A DNA stretch of 64,000 nt, taken from positions 53,881-117,880 of the forward strand of contig CALUTL010000004.1 in NCBI GenBank assembly GCA_944323655.1, written 5' to 3'. This DNA comes from Candidatus Gastranaerophilales bacterium. Lineage in GTDB: Bacteria; Cyanobacteriota; Vampirovibrionia; Gastranaerophilales; Gastranaerophilaceae. The notes beneath the pieces are model-generated. The model made no database searches. It saw only the letters and a list, made by a program, of their open reading frames with translations, and was not told where the DNA came from. The first letter of the stretch is position 1. Every line of letters begins with the position of its first letter. The translations under genes were made by a program, and so were the position numbers. Positions 26,201 through 33,794 of the stretch are shown one piece after another.

Positions 26201-26386
26201 TTACGCTTAGCATAATTATCTTATCCTGCTCGCATTAGACGTGTATTCGGTTGAGTATTTCAAAAACTGTGAACATTTAGCTTAAAAAAGACATAAAAAA
26301 TTGCGCTTTGTGCGATTGTCTTGACCTGCTCGCATTAAACGTGTCTTCGGTTGAGTATTCAAGAACTAATGTCTTGAAATACTCAA
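26201..26386. repeat. Two imperfect 70-bp direct repeats and a long hairpin
   Basis: 26201-26270 and 26301-26370 align over 70 bp at an exact 100-bp offset. They share CTGCTCGCATTA, ACGTGT and TTCGGTTGAGTATT. The second copy continues into a hairpin of 26351-26364 with 26372-26386 (one bulge). A related CTGCTCGCAGG follows at 26399. The copies begin with GCGCTT-like sequence loosely resembling the tRNA-Lys 3' end, just outside the element's left end. No protein is encoded. It may be the scar of earlier integrations or a repeated small RNA. Confidence 0.5.
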
Positions 26387-26453
26387 GCCTTCGCACTCTG
26401 CTCGCAGGTCGCTCGAACGCAAATTGCATTCTTATCTTAACCAAAATGCAAAA

Positions 26454-26482
26454 TAAAAGGAAGGTATTACCTTCCTTTTATT
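26454..26482 (-). terminator. Original terminator downstream of the tRNA-Lys insertion site
   Basis: AAAAGGAAGG/CCTTCCTTTT with loop TATTA, symmetric, lies directly outside the left 41-bp repeat. Before integration it would have followed the tRNA-Lys 3' end. Confidence 0.75.
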
Positions 26483-26483
26483 T

Positions 26484-26524
26484 TGCGCTTGGCGCGATTC
26501 GAACGCGCGACCTATCCCTTAAAA
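26484..26524. repeat. Left attachment repeat (att) of the integrative element
   Basis: 41 bp identical to 41753-41793. It corresponds to the 3' end of tRNA-Lys (acceptor, T-arm, variable loop and anticodon side), here without the 5' half of the tRNA, so it is the displaced original 3' end. Confidence 0.92.
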
Positions 26525-26624
26525 TGTTAATAACTACTTTCTTTAAAATTGATTTATATGCCCGAAATGCTTATTTTAACTGAATTGTACAAGTTTATAA
26601 AACTTGATAAATTTTAATCAAAAA

Positions 26625-26659
26625 TACACAAAATACACAAAATGTACACAAAACATTTT
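26625..26659. repeat. Left-end TACACAAAA repeats (candidate integrase arm sites)
   Basis: TACACAAAA occurs at 26625-26633, 26634-26642 and 26645-26653; the last lies in an inverted repeat AAAATGT/ACATTTT (26639-26645 with 26653-26659). The same 9-mer occurs twice at the other end of the element. Confidence 0.6.
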
Positions 26660-26667
26660 AAGCCGCA

Positions 26668-26703
26668 GAAAAAATCCAACCTAAGCCGATTGTACGCTGG
26701 ATT
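26668..26703 (-). terminator. Terminator of the leftward defence operon
   Basis: On the minus strand AATCCA pairs with TGGATT (26698-26703 with 26673-26678) around a GC-containing loop, followed by a T-run. It lies 28 bp beyond the stop of the 216-residue gene. Confidence 0.6.
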
Positions 26704-26730
26704 AACGTGCGGAAAATAAATATCTATAAA

Positions 26731-27381
26731 TTATTTCTGCAAAATATCATCAAGCTGTTTAAATAATTCAACCATTTTTTGACAAGTTGGAACTAAATTG
26801 TCGCGTTTTGACATCATTAAACTTACTTTTGCATATTCAAGATCTTTATGTGCTTTAGGAGTTCCCTCGTCAAGTATATTGTCGTACGAAGAAATATACA
26901 CTTTATTCAAACATTTTTCATAAAATTCAAGTGCAGTGTTATTTGTTGCTATACAATCTAAGAAAAACTTTGCAGTTATATAAATATTAATTACGCACTC
27001 CCGTAATTCATCATTAGTAATTTTCCCAATTTTTGATGTGTTCGCATTAAATACAGAAAAATAATCTGTACCTAATGGGTATGAATAGCTTAAATATTCT
27101 TCCTTAGAATTAAGTATTTTAGGCATAAATTCAAAATAGAATATTTGTTTTAATGCCTGTAATTCTGCTATTATAGCTTTTATTGTAGCCTTAGTCTCTA
27201 ATTCTTCTTGTTTTTTCAGTAATTCAAAATTATTTTCATAATTTTTCTGAACTGTGTATCTTGATGTAAATAAAGTAATTAAACCACCCACAACAACTCC
27301 AAACATTGAGGGTAAAATTGTTGACCATTGAATGCTATTTGACGTTGTTCCTACTAAAATTTCATGTATATTTATATGCAT
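26731..27381 (-). CDS. Membrane-anchored helical protein, unknown, last gene of R-M operon
   Basis: 216 residues. One N-terminal transmembrane helix (about 20-42, STILPSMFGVVVGGLITLFTS) leads into a long charged coiled coil (RYTVQKNYENNFELLKKQEE..., 43-80). A helical cytoplasmic domain follows, containing CVINIYITAKFFLDCIATNN. The layout (membrane anchor, coiled coil, small helical domain) is common among effector-like proteins in bacterial defence islands, but no family is recognised. It begins 10 bp after the res stop, so it is cotranscribed with the R-M genes. Confidence 0.75.
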   Translation of the reverse strand: MHINIHEILVGTTSNSIQWSTILPSMFGVVVGGLITLFTSRYTVQKNYENNFELLKKQEELETKATIKAIIAELQALKQIFYFEFMPKILNSKEEYLSYSYPLGTDYFSVFNANTSKIGKITNDELRECVINIYITAKFFLDCIATNNTALEFYEKCLNKVYISSYDNILDEGTPKAHKDLEYAKVSLMMSKRDNLVPTCQKMVELFKQLDDILQK

Positions 27382-27391
27382 ATTTCATCCT

Positions 27392-30300
27392 TTACAGCTT
27401 TATTTTGAACTCTTTCCAATCCTTAACCGGTTGTTCTGAGAATAGAATACCGTCTTGCAAGGCGTCAAAGTGTTGTTTCCCGCAATGAATTTTTAATCTT
27501 TCAGGACTTCTCAAATCAAACAGGCTTGTTGTACCTTTTGTTTCAAGTACAAAATAAAGTTTTTGTTCACCGTCTTTTTCTAAGAACACCGCCCAATCAG
27601 GGTTATAACTTCCTATAGGTGTTTCAATTTTAAACCTTGGCGGGATTTTGAAGAACATTTTTACATCCGGATCTTCATCAAGAGATTTTGCAAACCTGCT
27701 TTCAACTCCGCTATCATAAATCAGGTAATCGTAAACACTGTGTTCTACCTGAACAGCATTTCGGTCAAGGTTTGCAAGAAGCTCTGCACTGTCAAAAATT
27801 TCCTGAACATAATATTCTTCGCCTGCAAGTTTAACATATTTTATGCCGTCAATAGCCAGACTGTGGCGGTTGCGTGAGATTATTTCGAGTGCTTTTTCAT
27901 AAAATCCTTGAGGGTTGTTTATAAAATCTTTTATTCTGCCGCTTTCCTGCAATATACGGATTATGTCGCTCCGTTTTAAAAGTGTTTCGGCTGAAATTAA
28001 TCTGACAATATCCGGCAGAACTTCATAAGAGCCTGCAATATCCAAACTTCTTCTGTGCATTTCGGTTGAGGATACTCCGGCATTTTCGAGTTGTATTTCA
28101 GCTGTTGATGAAACAAGTTTTGCTTTTGGAATAACCGGCATTTCAGACAGCTCTTTCACGCAGTTTTTAATTAAAGTTTCAGTGTCTATATTTACTCTGT
28201 ATGTTGTTTTTTGTTTAATTCTATCCCATAATTCTCTAAATTCAGGGGATAAAATTGCCTGTTTTTTTAGTTTAACCGTAACTTCTTTGTTTGCATCACG
28301 AATAACAGGGCGGTTGTCGGCTTTTTCTAATGCCTGAATAATTGCACGTTGTGCAGCTTTTGAATAACGTTCACTCAAATCAAGTTTACCGGCTTTAAGC
28401 TGTGCTTTCATTGTATCTTTTATTTTACCTTCTTTTGAGATTACTTTCATTTCTTTGAGTTCTTCCATAATCTCTGAGGCTTGCTCGTGCGTAAATGTTT
28501 TTTCTTCAATACGGGTTTCAACACATTTAACTTCTTTAAGCTTTTCAAAAGTTACAGGTTCAGCCTGTTTCATTATTTTTTTGACTTCCTGCTTTAGTGG
28601 CTCTGCTATTTCAGGAAGTTCAATTTCTTCAATTTTTACATCTACTTTTACGTTACCGTTAGTATCAAGCACATCATTTGCCACAAGTGCCTCATAGACA
28701 TCAAAGGCTGAGGCTTCATCCATTTGATGTTCAATTTCGACTTTTTCCTCATAAGTCAAATCCATCAACGCACTAAGCTGCAGCACACCAAACTTCATTC
28801 CGGTTTCCTGCTCAATTTCTTTTTGGAGAGTTTCGGCAAATTCAGCAAAACTTTCGTTTGCCATGACGTGCAGGATGTTTATATTTCTATCTTCAATCCG
28901 TTCACCCTCCTGATTTACGCAAAGCCTTAAACCACGTCCGACTTTTTGGCGGCAGGTAAATGTTGACTTCTGTTCAATTAATGTACAAACCTGAAATACA
29001 TTCGGGTTGTCCCAGCCCTCTTTTAAAGCAGAGTGGGAGAAAATAAACCGTAAAGGACAAGCAAAAGACAATAGCCATTCTTTATCACGCATAATTGTGT
29101 TATACGTATCATCATCTGCGAGGGTATCGCCTTTAGTGTTTTTGTAAATTCCTTTTTTGTCCTGTGAAAAATAACCATTGTGGGCTTTTTCAACATCTGT
29201 ATTAAAATAAGTTTTCAGCGGGGCATACTTTTCTTTGCTCATAAGCTCGTTATAGCATTCTTCAAACATCTGAGCATAAATCCCTTTTTCGCCTGTTTCA
29301 GTACGGTATTTTTTAACCTCATCAATGAAAAATAATGACAAAACTTTTATACCTTTATCGTGGTAGCGGAGTTCTTTTTCAAGATGTGCTTCGATTGTTC
29401 TGTATATTTGAGCATGCTTAATTATATTTTCATCAATACTTCCGATAGATTTGCCGAGTTTAACTGTTTCGGAGTTCGTAAATTCAACACATTCAAAACC
29501 TTTTGTGCAATCAATGCCTTCAATTGTATAGCCTTCGTATAAACTGCGTTTTCCTGAAAGCATAAACAAATCATCACCAGGCTTGACAGTAATTGTTTTA
29601 CGTTCTACTTTCCCGACTTTGCTTTCAATATCCATTTCAATTTTTGCACTAAACCCGTTTTGGTTTGAAACTGATTTTAAGTGAATATATGGTTTATTAA
29701 AGTCATTAGTTACAGAGTTTGACGAAACACAAATCTGTTTTACAAGTCCCATTTGATATGCATCAACAGGAGTTAAGCGGTAAAGCAGGTTTATTTTTTC
29801 TCTGTGAGTTGCACTGTAGCGGAGAACACAAAGAGGATTTAATGATTGAATTGCCTCTTTTGCTTTTGGAGTATTGTCAACGGATTGCGGTTCGTCAATA
29901 ATTACAACGGGATTTGTGTCCTGAATGTATCTCATAGCAGTTTCGCCGTTGAGTTTGTCCTGTTCCTGATTGATTATGTTTTCGGCTTTTTTGAATGCGT
30001 CAATATTTATAATCATTATTTCAATGTTACCTGATGTCGCAAACTGGCGGACATCCGAAAGTTTAGCCGAGTTATAAATAAAATATCTGTAAGGAATTCC
30101 GTCATAAAGGTTTTTAAAATGTTCTTCCGTCACCTGTAAGGATTTAAAAACACCCTCCCTGATTGCAACGGATGGAACAACTATAATAAATTTTGAAAAT
30201 CCGTAACGCTTATTGAGTTCAAGAATTGTTTTTGTGTAAACGTATGTTTTACCCGTTCCTGTTTCCATTTCAATAGAAAACTGGCGGCTGTCGTAATCAC

Positions 30301-30532
30301 GAGATAACGGGAGTTTGTTTCGTCTTTGAATTGCGTGCATATTTGAAAGCAGTGTGTCGTTATCTATTTCAAGTTTATTGCCGAAACCAAAATCATTTTG
30401 AATTAACTTCATCTGATCAGGGTTTCTGTCAATAGAAAATGTAGTTGTTGATTTTTCCTGACCTGTAAATAAATCAGCAACCGCATTTACTGCCTCTGTT
30501 TGAAATTCTTGATGTTTAAACTTTAGTTTCAT
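27392..30532 (-). CDS. res: Type III restriction endonuclease subunit Res
   Basis: 1046 residues. SF2 helicase/translocase motor with Walker A METGTGKTYVYTK (GTGKT 92-96), DEPQ motif II in VIIDEPQSVD (about 214), motif III RYSATHRE, and the Res signature FSHSALKEGWDNPNVFQVC. Motif VI is FTCRQKVGRGLRL (about 490-530). The C-terminal PD-(D/E)xK nuclease is visible as YNPDWAVFLEKDG ... YFVLETKGT (about 985-1010). With Mod it would cut DNA after translocating between two head-to-head unmethylated sites. The start overlaps the stop of the 150-residue membrane protein gene by 17 bp. All key residues appear intact. Confidence 0.95.
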   Translation of the reverse strand: MKLKFKHQEFQTEAVNAVADLFTGQEKSTTTFSIDRNPDQMKLIQNDFGFGNKLEIDNDTLLSNMHAIQRRNKLPLSRDYDSRQFSIEMETGTGKTYVYTKTILELNKRYGFSKFIIVVPSVAIREGVFKSLQVTEEHFKNLYDGIPYRYFIYNSAKLSDVRQFATSGNIEIMIINIDAFKKAENIINQEQDKLNGETAMRYIQDTNPVVIIDEPQSVDNTPKAKEAIQSLNPLCVLRYSATHREKINLLYRLTPVDAYQMGLVKQICVSSNSVTNDFNKPYIHLKSVSNQNGFSAKIEMDIESKVGKVERKTITVKPGDDLFMLSGKRSLYEGYTIEGIDCTKGFECVEFTNSETVKLGKSIGSIDENIIKHAQIYRTIEAHLEKELRYHDKGIKVLSLFFIDEVKKYRTETGEKGIYAQMFEECYNELMSKEKYAPLKTYFNTDVEKAHNGYFSQDKKGIYKNTKGDTLADDDTYNTIMRDKEWLLSFACPLRFIFSHSALKEGWDNPNVFQVCTLIEQKSTFTCRQKVGRGLRLCVNQEGERIEDRNINILHVMANESFAEFAETLQKEIEQETGMKFGVLQLSALMDLTYEEKVEIEHQMDEASAFDVYEALVANDVLDTNGNVKVDVKIEEIELPEIAEPLKQEVKKIMKQAEPVTFEKLKEVKCVETRIEEKTFTHEQASEIMEELKEMKVISKEGKIKDTMKAQLKAGKLDLSERYSKAAQRAIIQALEKADNRPVIRDANKEVTVKLKKQAILSPEFRELWDRIKQKTTYRVNIDTETLIKNCVKELSEMPVIPKAKLVSSTAEIQLENAGVSSTEMHRRSLDIAGSYEVLPDIVRLISAETLLKRSDIIRILQESGRIKDFINNPQGFYEKALEIISRNRHSLAIDGIKYVKLAGEEYYVQEIFDSAELLANLDRNAVQVEHSVYDYLIYDSGVESRFAKSLDEDPDVKMFFKIPPRFKIETPIGSYNPDWAVFLEKDGEQKLYFVLETKGTTSLFDLRSPERLKIHCGKQHFDALQDGILFSEQPVKDWKEFKIKL

Positions 30533-30968
30533 TTTCCTCTACCAGTTTTATTTCACCGACTAGGCCGCTAACTCCTTTTTGGAGTTTTACTAAGGTACCT
30601 TGCTTTGTATATAAATATACATTTTGTTCTGGACAATATAGACTTGATTGATAAATACTTTCTGATATTGCATAGTGAATACTACAAGAAAGTTTTGTAG
30701 GAATAACTTGAGTAGTCTCTAAGGGCATTGTCCGTTGTTCAGCTGTATCTTTACCCATAGTTAACCATAGATAACTACCTTTTTCTAATATACAATTTTT
30801 TGAAGATTTATTAGTCAAATGAACTCTTATATAATTTTTATAAATCCAGTATGTACCTTCTATTTTCTCCTTTTCTTTAAAAAATCCAAGCGATACAAAG
30901 ACTGCACCACAAGTGCCTAATGCTATAAAAATATTAATTATTAAATTTAATATATTGTATAGTTCCAT
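30516..30968 (-). CDS. Small membrane-anchored protein between mod and res
   Basis: 150 residues. An N-terminal transmembrane helix (6-29, ILNLIINIFIALGTCGAVFVSL) precedes a soluble, beta-rich domain (KIEGTYWIYKNYIRVHLTN, YLWLTMGKDT, SIYQSSLYCPEQNVYLY). It starts 10 bp after the mod stop and overlaps res by 17 bp, so it is an integral part of the operon, not a passenger. Type III mod-res pairs are usually adjacent; an intervening membrane protein is unusual. Function unknown. Confidence 0.75.
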   Translation of the reverse strand: MELYNILNLIINIFIALGTCGAVFVSLGFFKEKEKIEGTYWIYKNYIRVHLTNKSSKNCILEKGSYLWLTMGKDTAEQRTMPLETTQVIPTKLSCSIHYAISESIYQSSLYCPEQNVYLYTKQGTLVKLQKGVSGLVGEIKLVEENETKV

Positions 30969-30977
30969 ATTTTTACC

Positions 30978-32960
30978 TTACAATAACTTCATCTCAATAT
31001 CTTTGTCTTTCAGGATGTAGTAAGCATTTGAAAGAGCCGTACTGTCTTTGAAGGCTTGTTCGGAGGAGACTATTTTTGCAGGAACAAGCTCGCACATTTC
31101 TTTTATATCTTCAGGAGTTATGCCGTCTTTGCCATAATCAAGACAAATTAGAACTAAGCAGTCTTCTCCTATTGAATAGGCTTTTTTGTCGTTAATTTGT
31201 GTAGGAATTACTTTGTAATCAAGCGGAATTCCCATTTTTAGCATTACTTCATAGACAACATCCAAGTCGTTACGGTCGGGCTTGATAGTTTCGTTCAGTA
31301 ATGAAAATCTTTGAGCAACAACCTGTTCATCTTGTGTCGGCGTGCTGTCCCACTCTACCAAATTGGAGGTGTCCAGTTTAAATACTTTAAAACCTATGTC
31401 TAATGGTTTCTTTTCTTCCAATGCAAGTTGACCGTTATTTTCTGTAAGTTTTTTGCCGGCACGACGGATACGTTCTTTGCCGATGTCACAAATATTTTTG
31501 TAGCCGGCTTTGTAGGCTTCCGATTTTTCGTCGCAAAGCTCAGGAAGCTGTACCATTATAAATTGGCGGTTTCCGCCGTCCTCTGCATTTAACTGCATTA
31601 CTGCATGCGCGGTTGTGGCACTCCCTGAGAAAAAGTCGAGGATAATATCCTCTTTTGATAATCCGATATCAGCCAAAATTTTAATCAATGCTGTTGGTTT
31701 TGGGTGGTCAAAAAACTTTCCGTCAAGTAAATTAACAACTTCTGATGTAGCTGAAGCACTGGTTATATTTTGAATAATGTTTTTATATTTACTCAGTTTT
31801 TCATTATCTCCAGTAAGCCTGTTTTTTGAAAAGAACATATATTTTCCATTATTTTGTTGCTCCAATATAAGCTCTTGCTCATTTTCTTCCATGAATTTAT
31901 TTATACCCCAACGCCAACAACCGATAAGTCCGTTAGTATTTCTTAATGGTGGTATAACTTTTATCCAGTCCTCGCCTAATTTGTTTTCTTGTGGTAATAC
32001 CCATAATCCGTTTATTCCCTTGTATTTTTCATCAATACAACGTTTTTCGCCTGTTTTTTTATTTATATAAATTGAATAAACAAGATTTGGACGAGTTTCT
32101 ATATTAAATTTACTATTATTATTGAATAAAGGGTCACCTTTTTTGTAATAAGAAATTTCGTCTTTTAGATTGTATTCTTTTAAAAGATGTTCTCCTGATT
32201 CACGTTTATAATTTATCGCAAGGTTGTCCAAAGACTTTGCGTACATCAGAATAAAATCATTTGTATTTGAAATGTATTTATCAATACTTCTGCCACGTTC
32301 ATTATTTATCCATATCAATTCTGATACAAAATTTTCTTCTCCGAAAACCTCGTCACAAAGTTTTTTCAAGTTATGAACTTCATTATCATCAATGGAAATA
32401 AAAATCACACCGTCATCTCGCAAGAGGTTTGCAGCTAAACGCAAACGAGGATACATCATATTCAGCCAATTGGTGTGAAAACGCCCCATTGTTTCAGGAT
32501 TTGACTTTGTTGTCTGTTGCGTTACTTCTTTATACTTTGCCATTGGGTCCGCAAAATCATCTTCATATACAAAGTCATTGCCTGTATTATACGGCGGGTC
32601 GATATAAATCATCTTAACTTTATTGTAATAAGACGACTGCAAAAGTTTTAAAACTTCAAGGTTGTCACCCTCTATATAGATATTGTTTGTTGTGTCAAAA
32701 TTTACACTTTCTTCAACACAGGGTCTTAGCGTTCCGGTTGAACGTTTTCCAGCTATACGGTAACATTCTGATTTGCCTTTCCACTCAAACTTGTATTTTT
32801 CAAAGTCGTTATCATCATATTCTCCGAACAATGCCAATAGTTTGCTAATATCCAGCTTTCCCTCTGAAAAACACTGAGGAAAAGCCGCTCTAAACTTTTC
32901 TAAATCCGCTTTTTCAATATCCATACTCTGTGACGGTACTCTTTCAATATCCACTGACAT
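30978..32960 (-). CDS. mod: Type III DNA adenine methyltransferase subunit Mod
   Basis: 660 residues from ATG 32960, which has GGAG 6 bp upstream; an in-frame ATG at 32984 would lie only 8 codons upstream and has no such site. Beta-class N6-adenine methyltransferase: motif IV MIYIDPPYNTGNDFVYEDDF (DPPY at 121-124) comes before the SAM-binding motif I in DIILDFFSGSATTAHAVMQ (about 440-458). The region between (about 200-420) is the variable target-recognition domain that sets the methylated sequence. It recognises DNA for both modification and Res-mediated cleavage. It follows the 65-residue gene by 13 bp. Confidence 0.95.
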   Translation of the reverse strand: MSVDIERVPSQSMDIEKADLEKFRAAFPQCFSEGKLDISKLLALFGEYDDNDFEKYKFEWKGKSECYRIAGKRSTGTLRPCVEESVNFDTTNNIYIEGDNLEVLKLLQSSYYNKVKMIYIDPPYNTGNDFVYEDDFADPMAKYKEVTQQTTKSNPETMGRFHTNWLNMMYPRLRLAANLLRDDGVIFISIDDNEVHNLKKLCDEVFGEENFVSELIWINNERGRSIDKYISNTNDFILMYAKSLDNLAINYKRESGEHLLKEYNLKDEISYYKKGDPLFNNNSKFNIETRPNLVYSIYINKKTGEKRCIDEKYKGINGLWVLPQENKLGEDWIKVIPPLRNTNGLIGCWRWGINKFMEENEQELILEQQNNGKYMFFSKNRLTGDNEKLSKYKNIIQNITSASATSEVVNLLDGKFFDHPKPTALIKILADIGLSKEDIILDFFSGSATTAHAVMQLNAEDGGNRQFIMVQLPELCDEKSEAYKAGYKNICDIGKERIRRAGKKLTENNGQLALEEKKPLDIGFKVFKLDTSNLVEWDSTPTQDEQVVAQRFSLLNETIKPDRNDLDVVYEVMLKMGIPLDYKVIPTQINDKKAYSIGEDCLVLICLDYGKDGITPEDIKEMCELVPAKIVSSEQAFKDSTALSNAYYILKDKDIEMKLL

Positions 32961-32973
32961 ATAATCTCCATAA

Positions 32974-33171
32974 TTAATCGGCATTTAATATTGTTTTGGC
33001 AAGATATGTTATTTTATCTTTATCTTTCAACTTCGGAAAAGCCTGTTTTAAATACCCTATTAATGTATCCTCATCCATTTTTAGCACATAATTAATTTTG
33101 TCTTTTGACTTTGCAATTTGTGCTGCTGTTGTAAATATATTTTGTAATTCTAAAACGTCTTTATCTGTCAT
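32974..33171 (-). CDS. 65-residue partner of the zeta-like kinase, unknown
   Basis: The start MTDKDVLELQ overlaps the stop of the kinase gene by 4 bp (ATGA), showing translational coupling; the longer reading frame to 33249 runs back into the kinase gene. The product is helical, Lys/Asp-rich, with the internal near-repeat KSKDKINYVLK / KLKDKDKITYLAK. Size and coupling suit an antitoxin or regulator of the kinase, but epsilon antitoxins normally precede zeta and no similarity to epsilon is seen. Function is inference. Confidence 0.65.
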   Translation of the reverse strand: MTDKDVLELQNIFTTAAQIAKSKDKINYVLKMDEDTLIGYLKQAFPKLKDKDKITYLAKTILNAD

Positions 33172-33773
33172 ATTTTTCCCATTTCTGCTTTTGCTAATTT
33201 TAATATATCGCCAAGCCTGCATTGAGTGCTTACGTTTATTATAACACATTTATCTCCGGAACCATAGGCAACTATAGTTGGAGCATATTCATAACCGTTA
33301 TAAAACATTGACCACTCATCAACAATAAAACGATATTTTTCCCAAAAATTGACAATACTCTTGTAATATCTTCTGATAATATCTGCTTCCGGAACATTAT
33401 GCCCGCCATTTTCAACCCTTTTCCTAACTCGCTCAATGCATGTTGTACAATTCGGTAAAAATGTATATACAAGTATAATTTTATAGTTTTGCTTCCTTGC
33501 CTGAGTTATTATACGAAGAATATTATTACCGGATAAGGTAGTTTCTATTGCAAAAGATTTATTTGACTTAAAGAATTCATTAAGACGCTTAAAATAAACT
33601 TTTCCGGCTGAAATTGGCACTTTATCTATTGCATTTGGAGAAATTTCTTTGGCAATTTCGTCGGCATTAAGGAATTCTAATTTTTTTTCTTTTAATAAAA
33701 CATTTGCTAACGTACTTTTTCCGCTGCCGTTCGCACCTGCAATTATATAAAGAAGTTTTTCACTGTTATCCAT
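33168..33773 (-). CDS. Zeta-toxin-like P-loop kinase
   Basis: 201 residues. N-terminal Walker A IIAGANGSGKSTLANVLL (GANGSGKS, 13-20), LNADEIAKEISP (about 35-46) and AIETTLSGNN (about 76-85), the typical zeta/AAA_33 order. A lid-like RVRKRVENGGHNVPEADIIRRYYKSI follows, with the conserved Gly-Gly-His-x-Val-Pro of this branch. Zeta toxins phosphorylate UDP-sugar precursors of peptidoglycan. Many chromosomal members have unknown substrates, so toxicity here is inference. It lies 21 bp after the SNF2 helicase gene. Confidence 0.88.
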   Translation of the reverse strand: MDNSEKLLYIIAGANGSGKSTLANVLLKEKKLEFLNADEIAKEISPNAIDKVPISAGKVYFKRLNEFFKSNKSFAIETTLSGNNILRIITQARKQNYKIILVYTFLPNCTTCIERVRKRVENGGHNVPEADIIRRYYKSIVNFWEKYRFIVDEWSMFYNGYEYAPTIVAYGSGDKCVIINVSTQCRLGDILKLAKAEMGKI

Positions 33774-33794
33774 AGCTTAATCTTACCACAAAAA

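Noticed and set aside
26308..26583. 91-codon plus-strand ORF across the left att repeat
   Set aside because: Its ALGAIRTRDLS part is antisense tRNA sequence; no ribosome site or protein-like composition.
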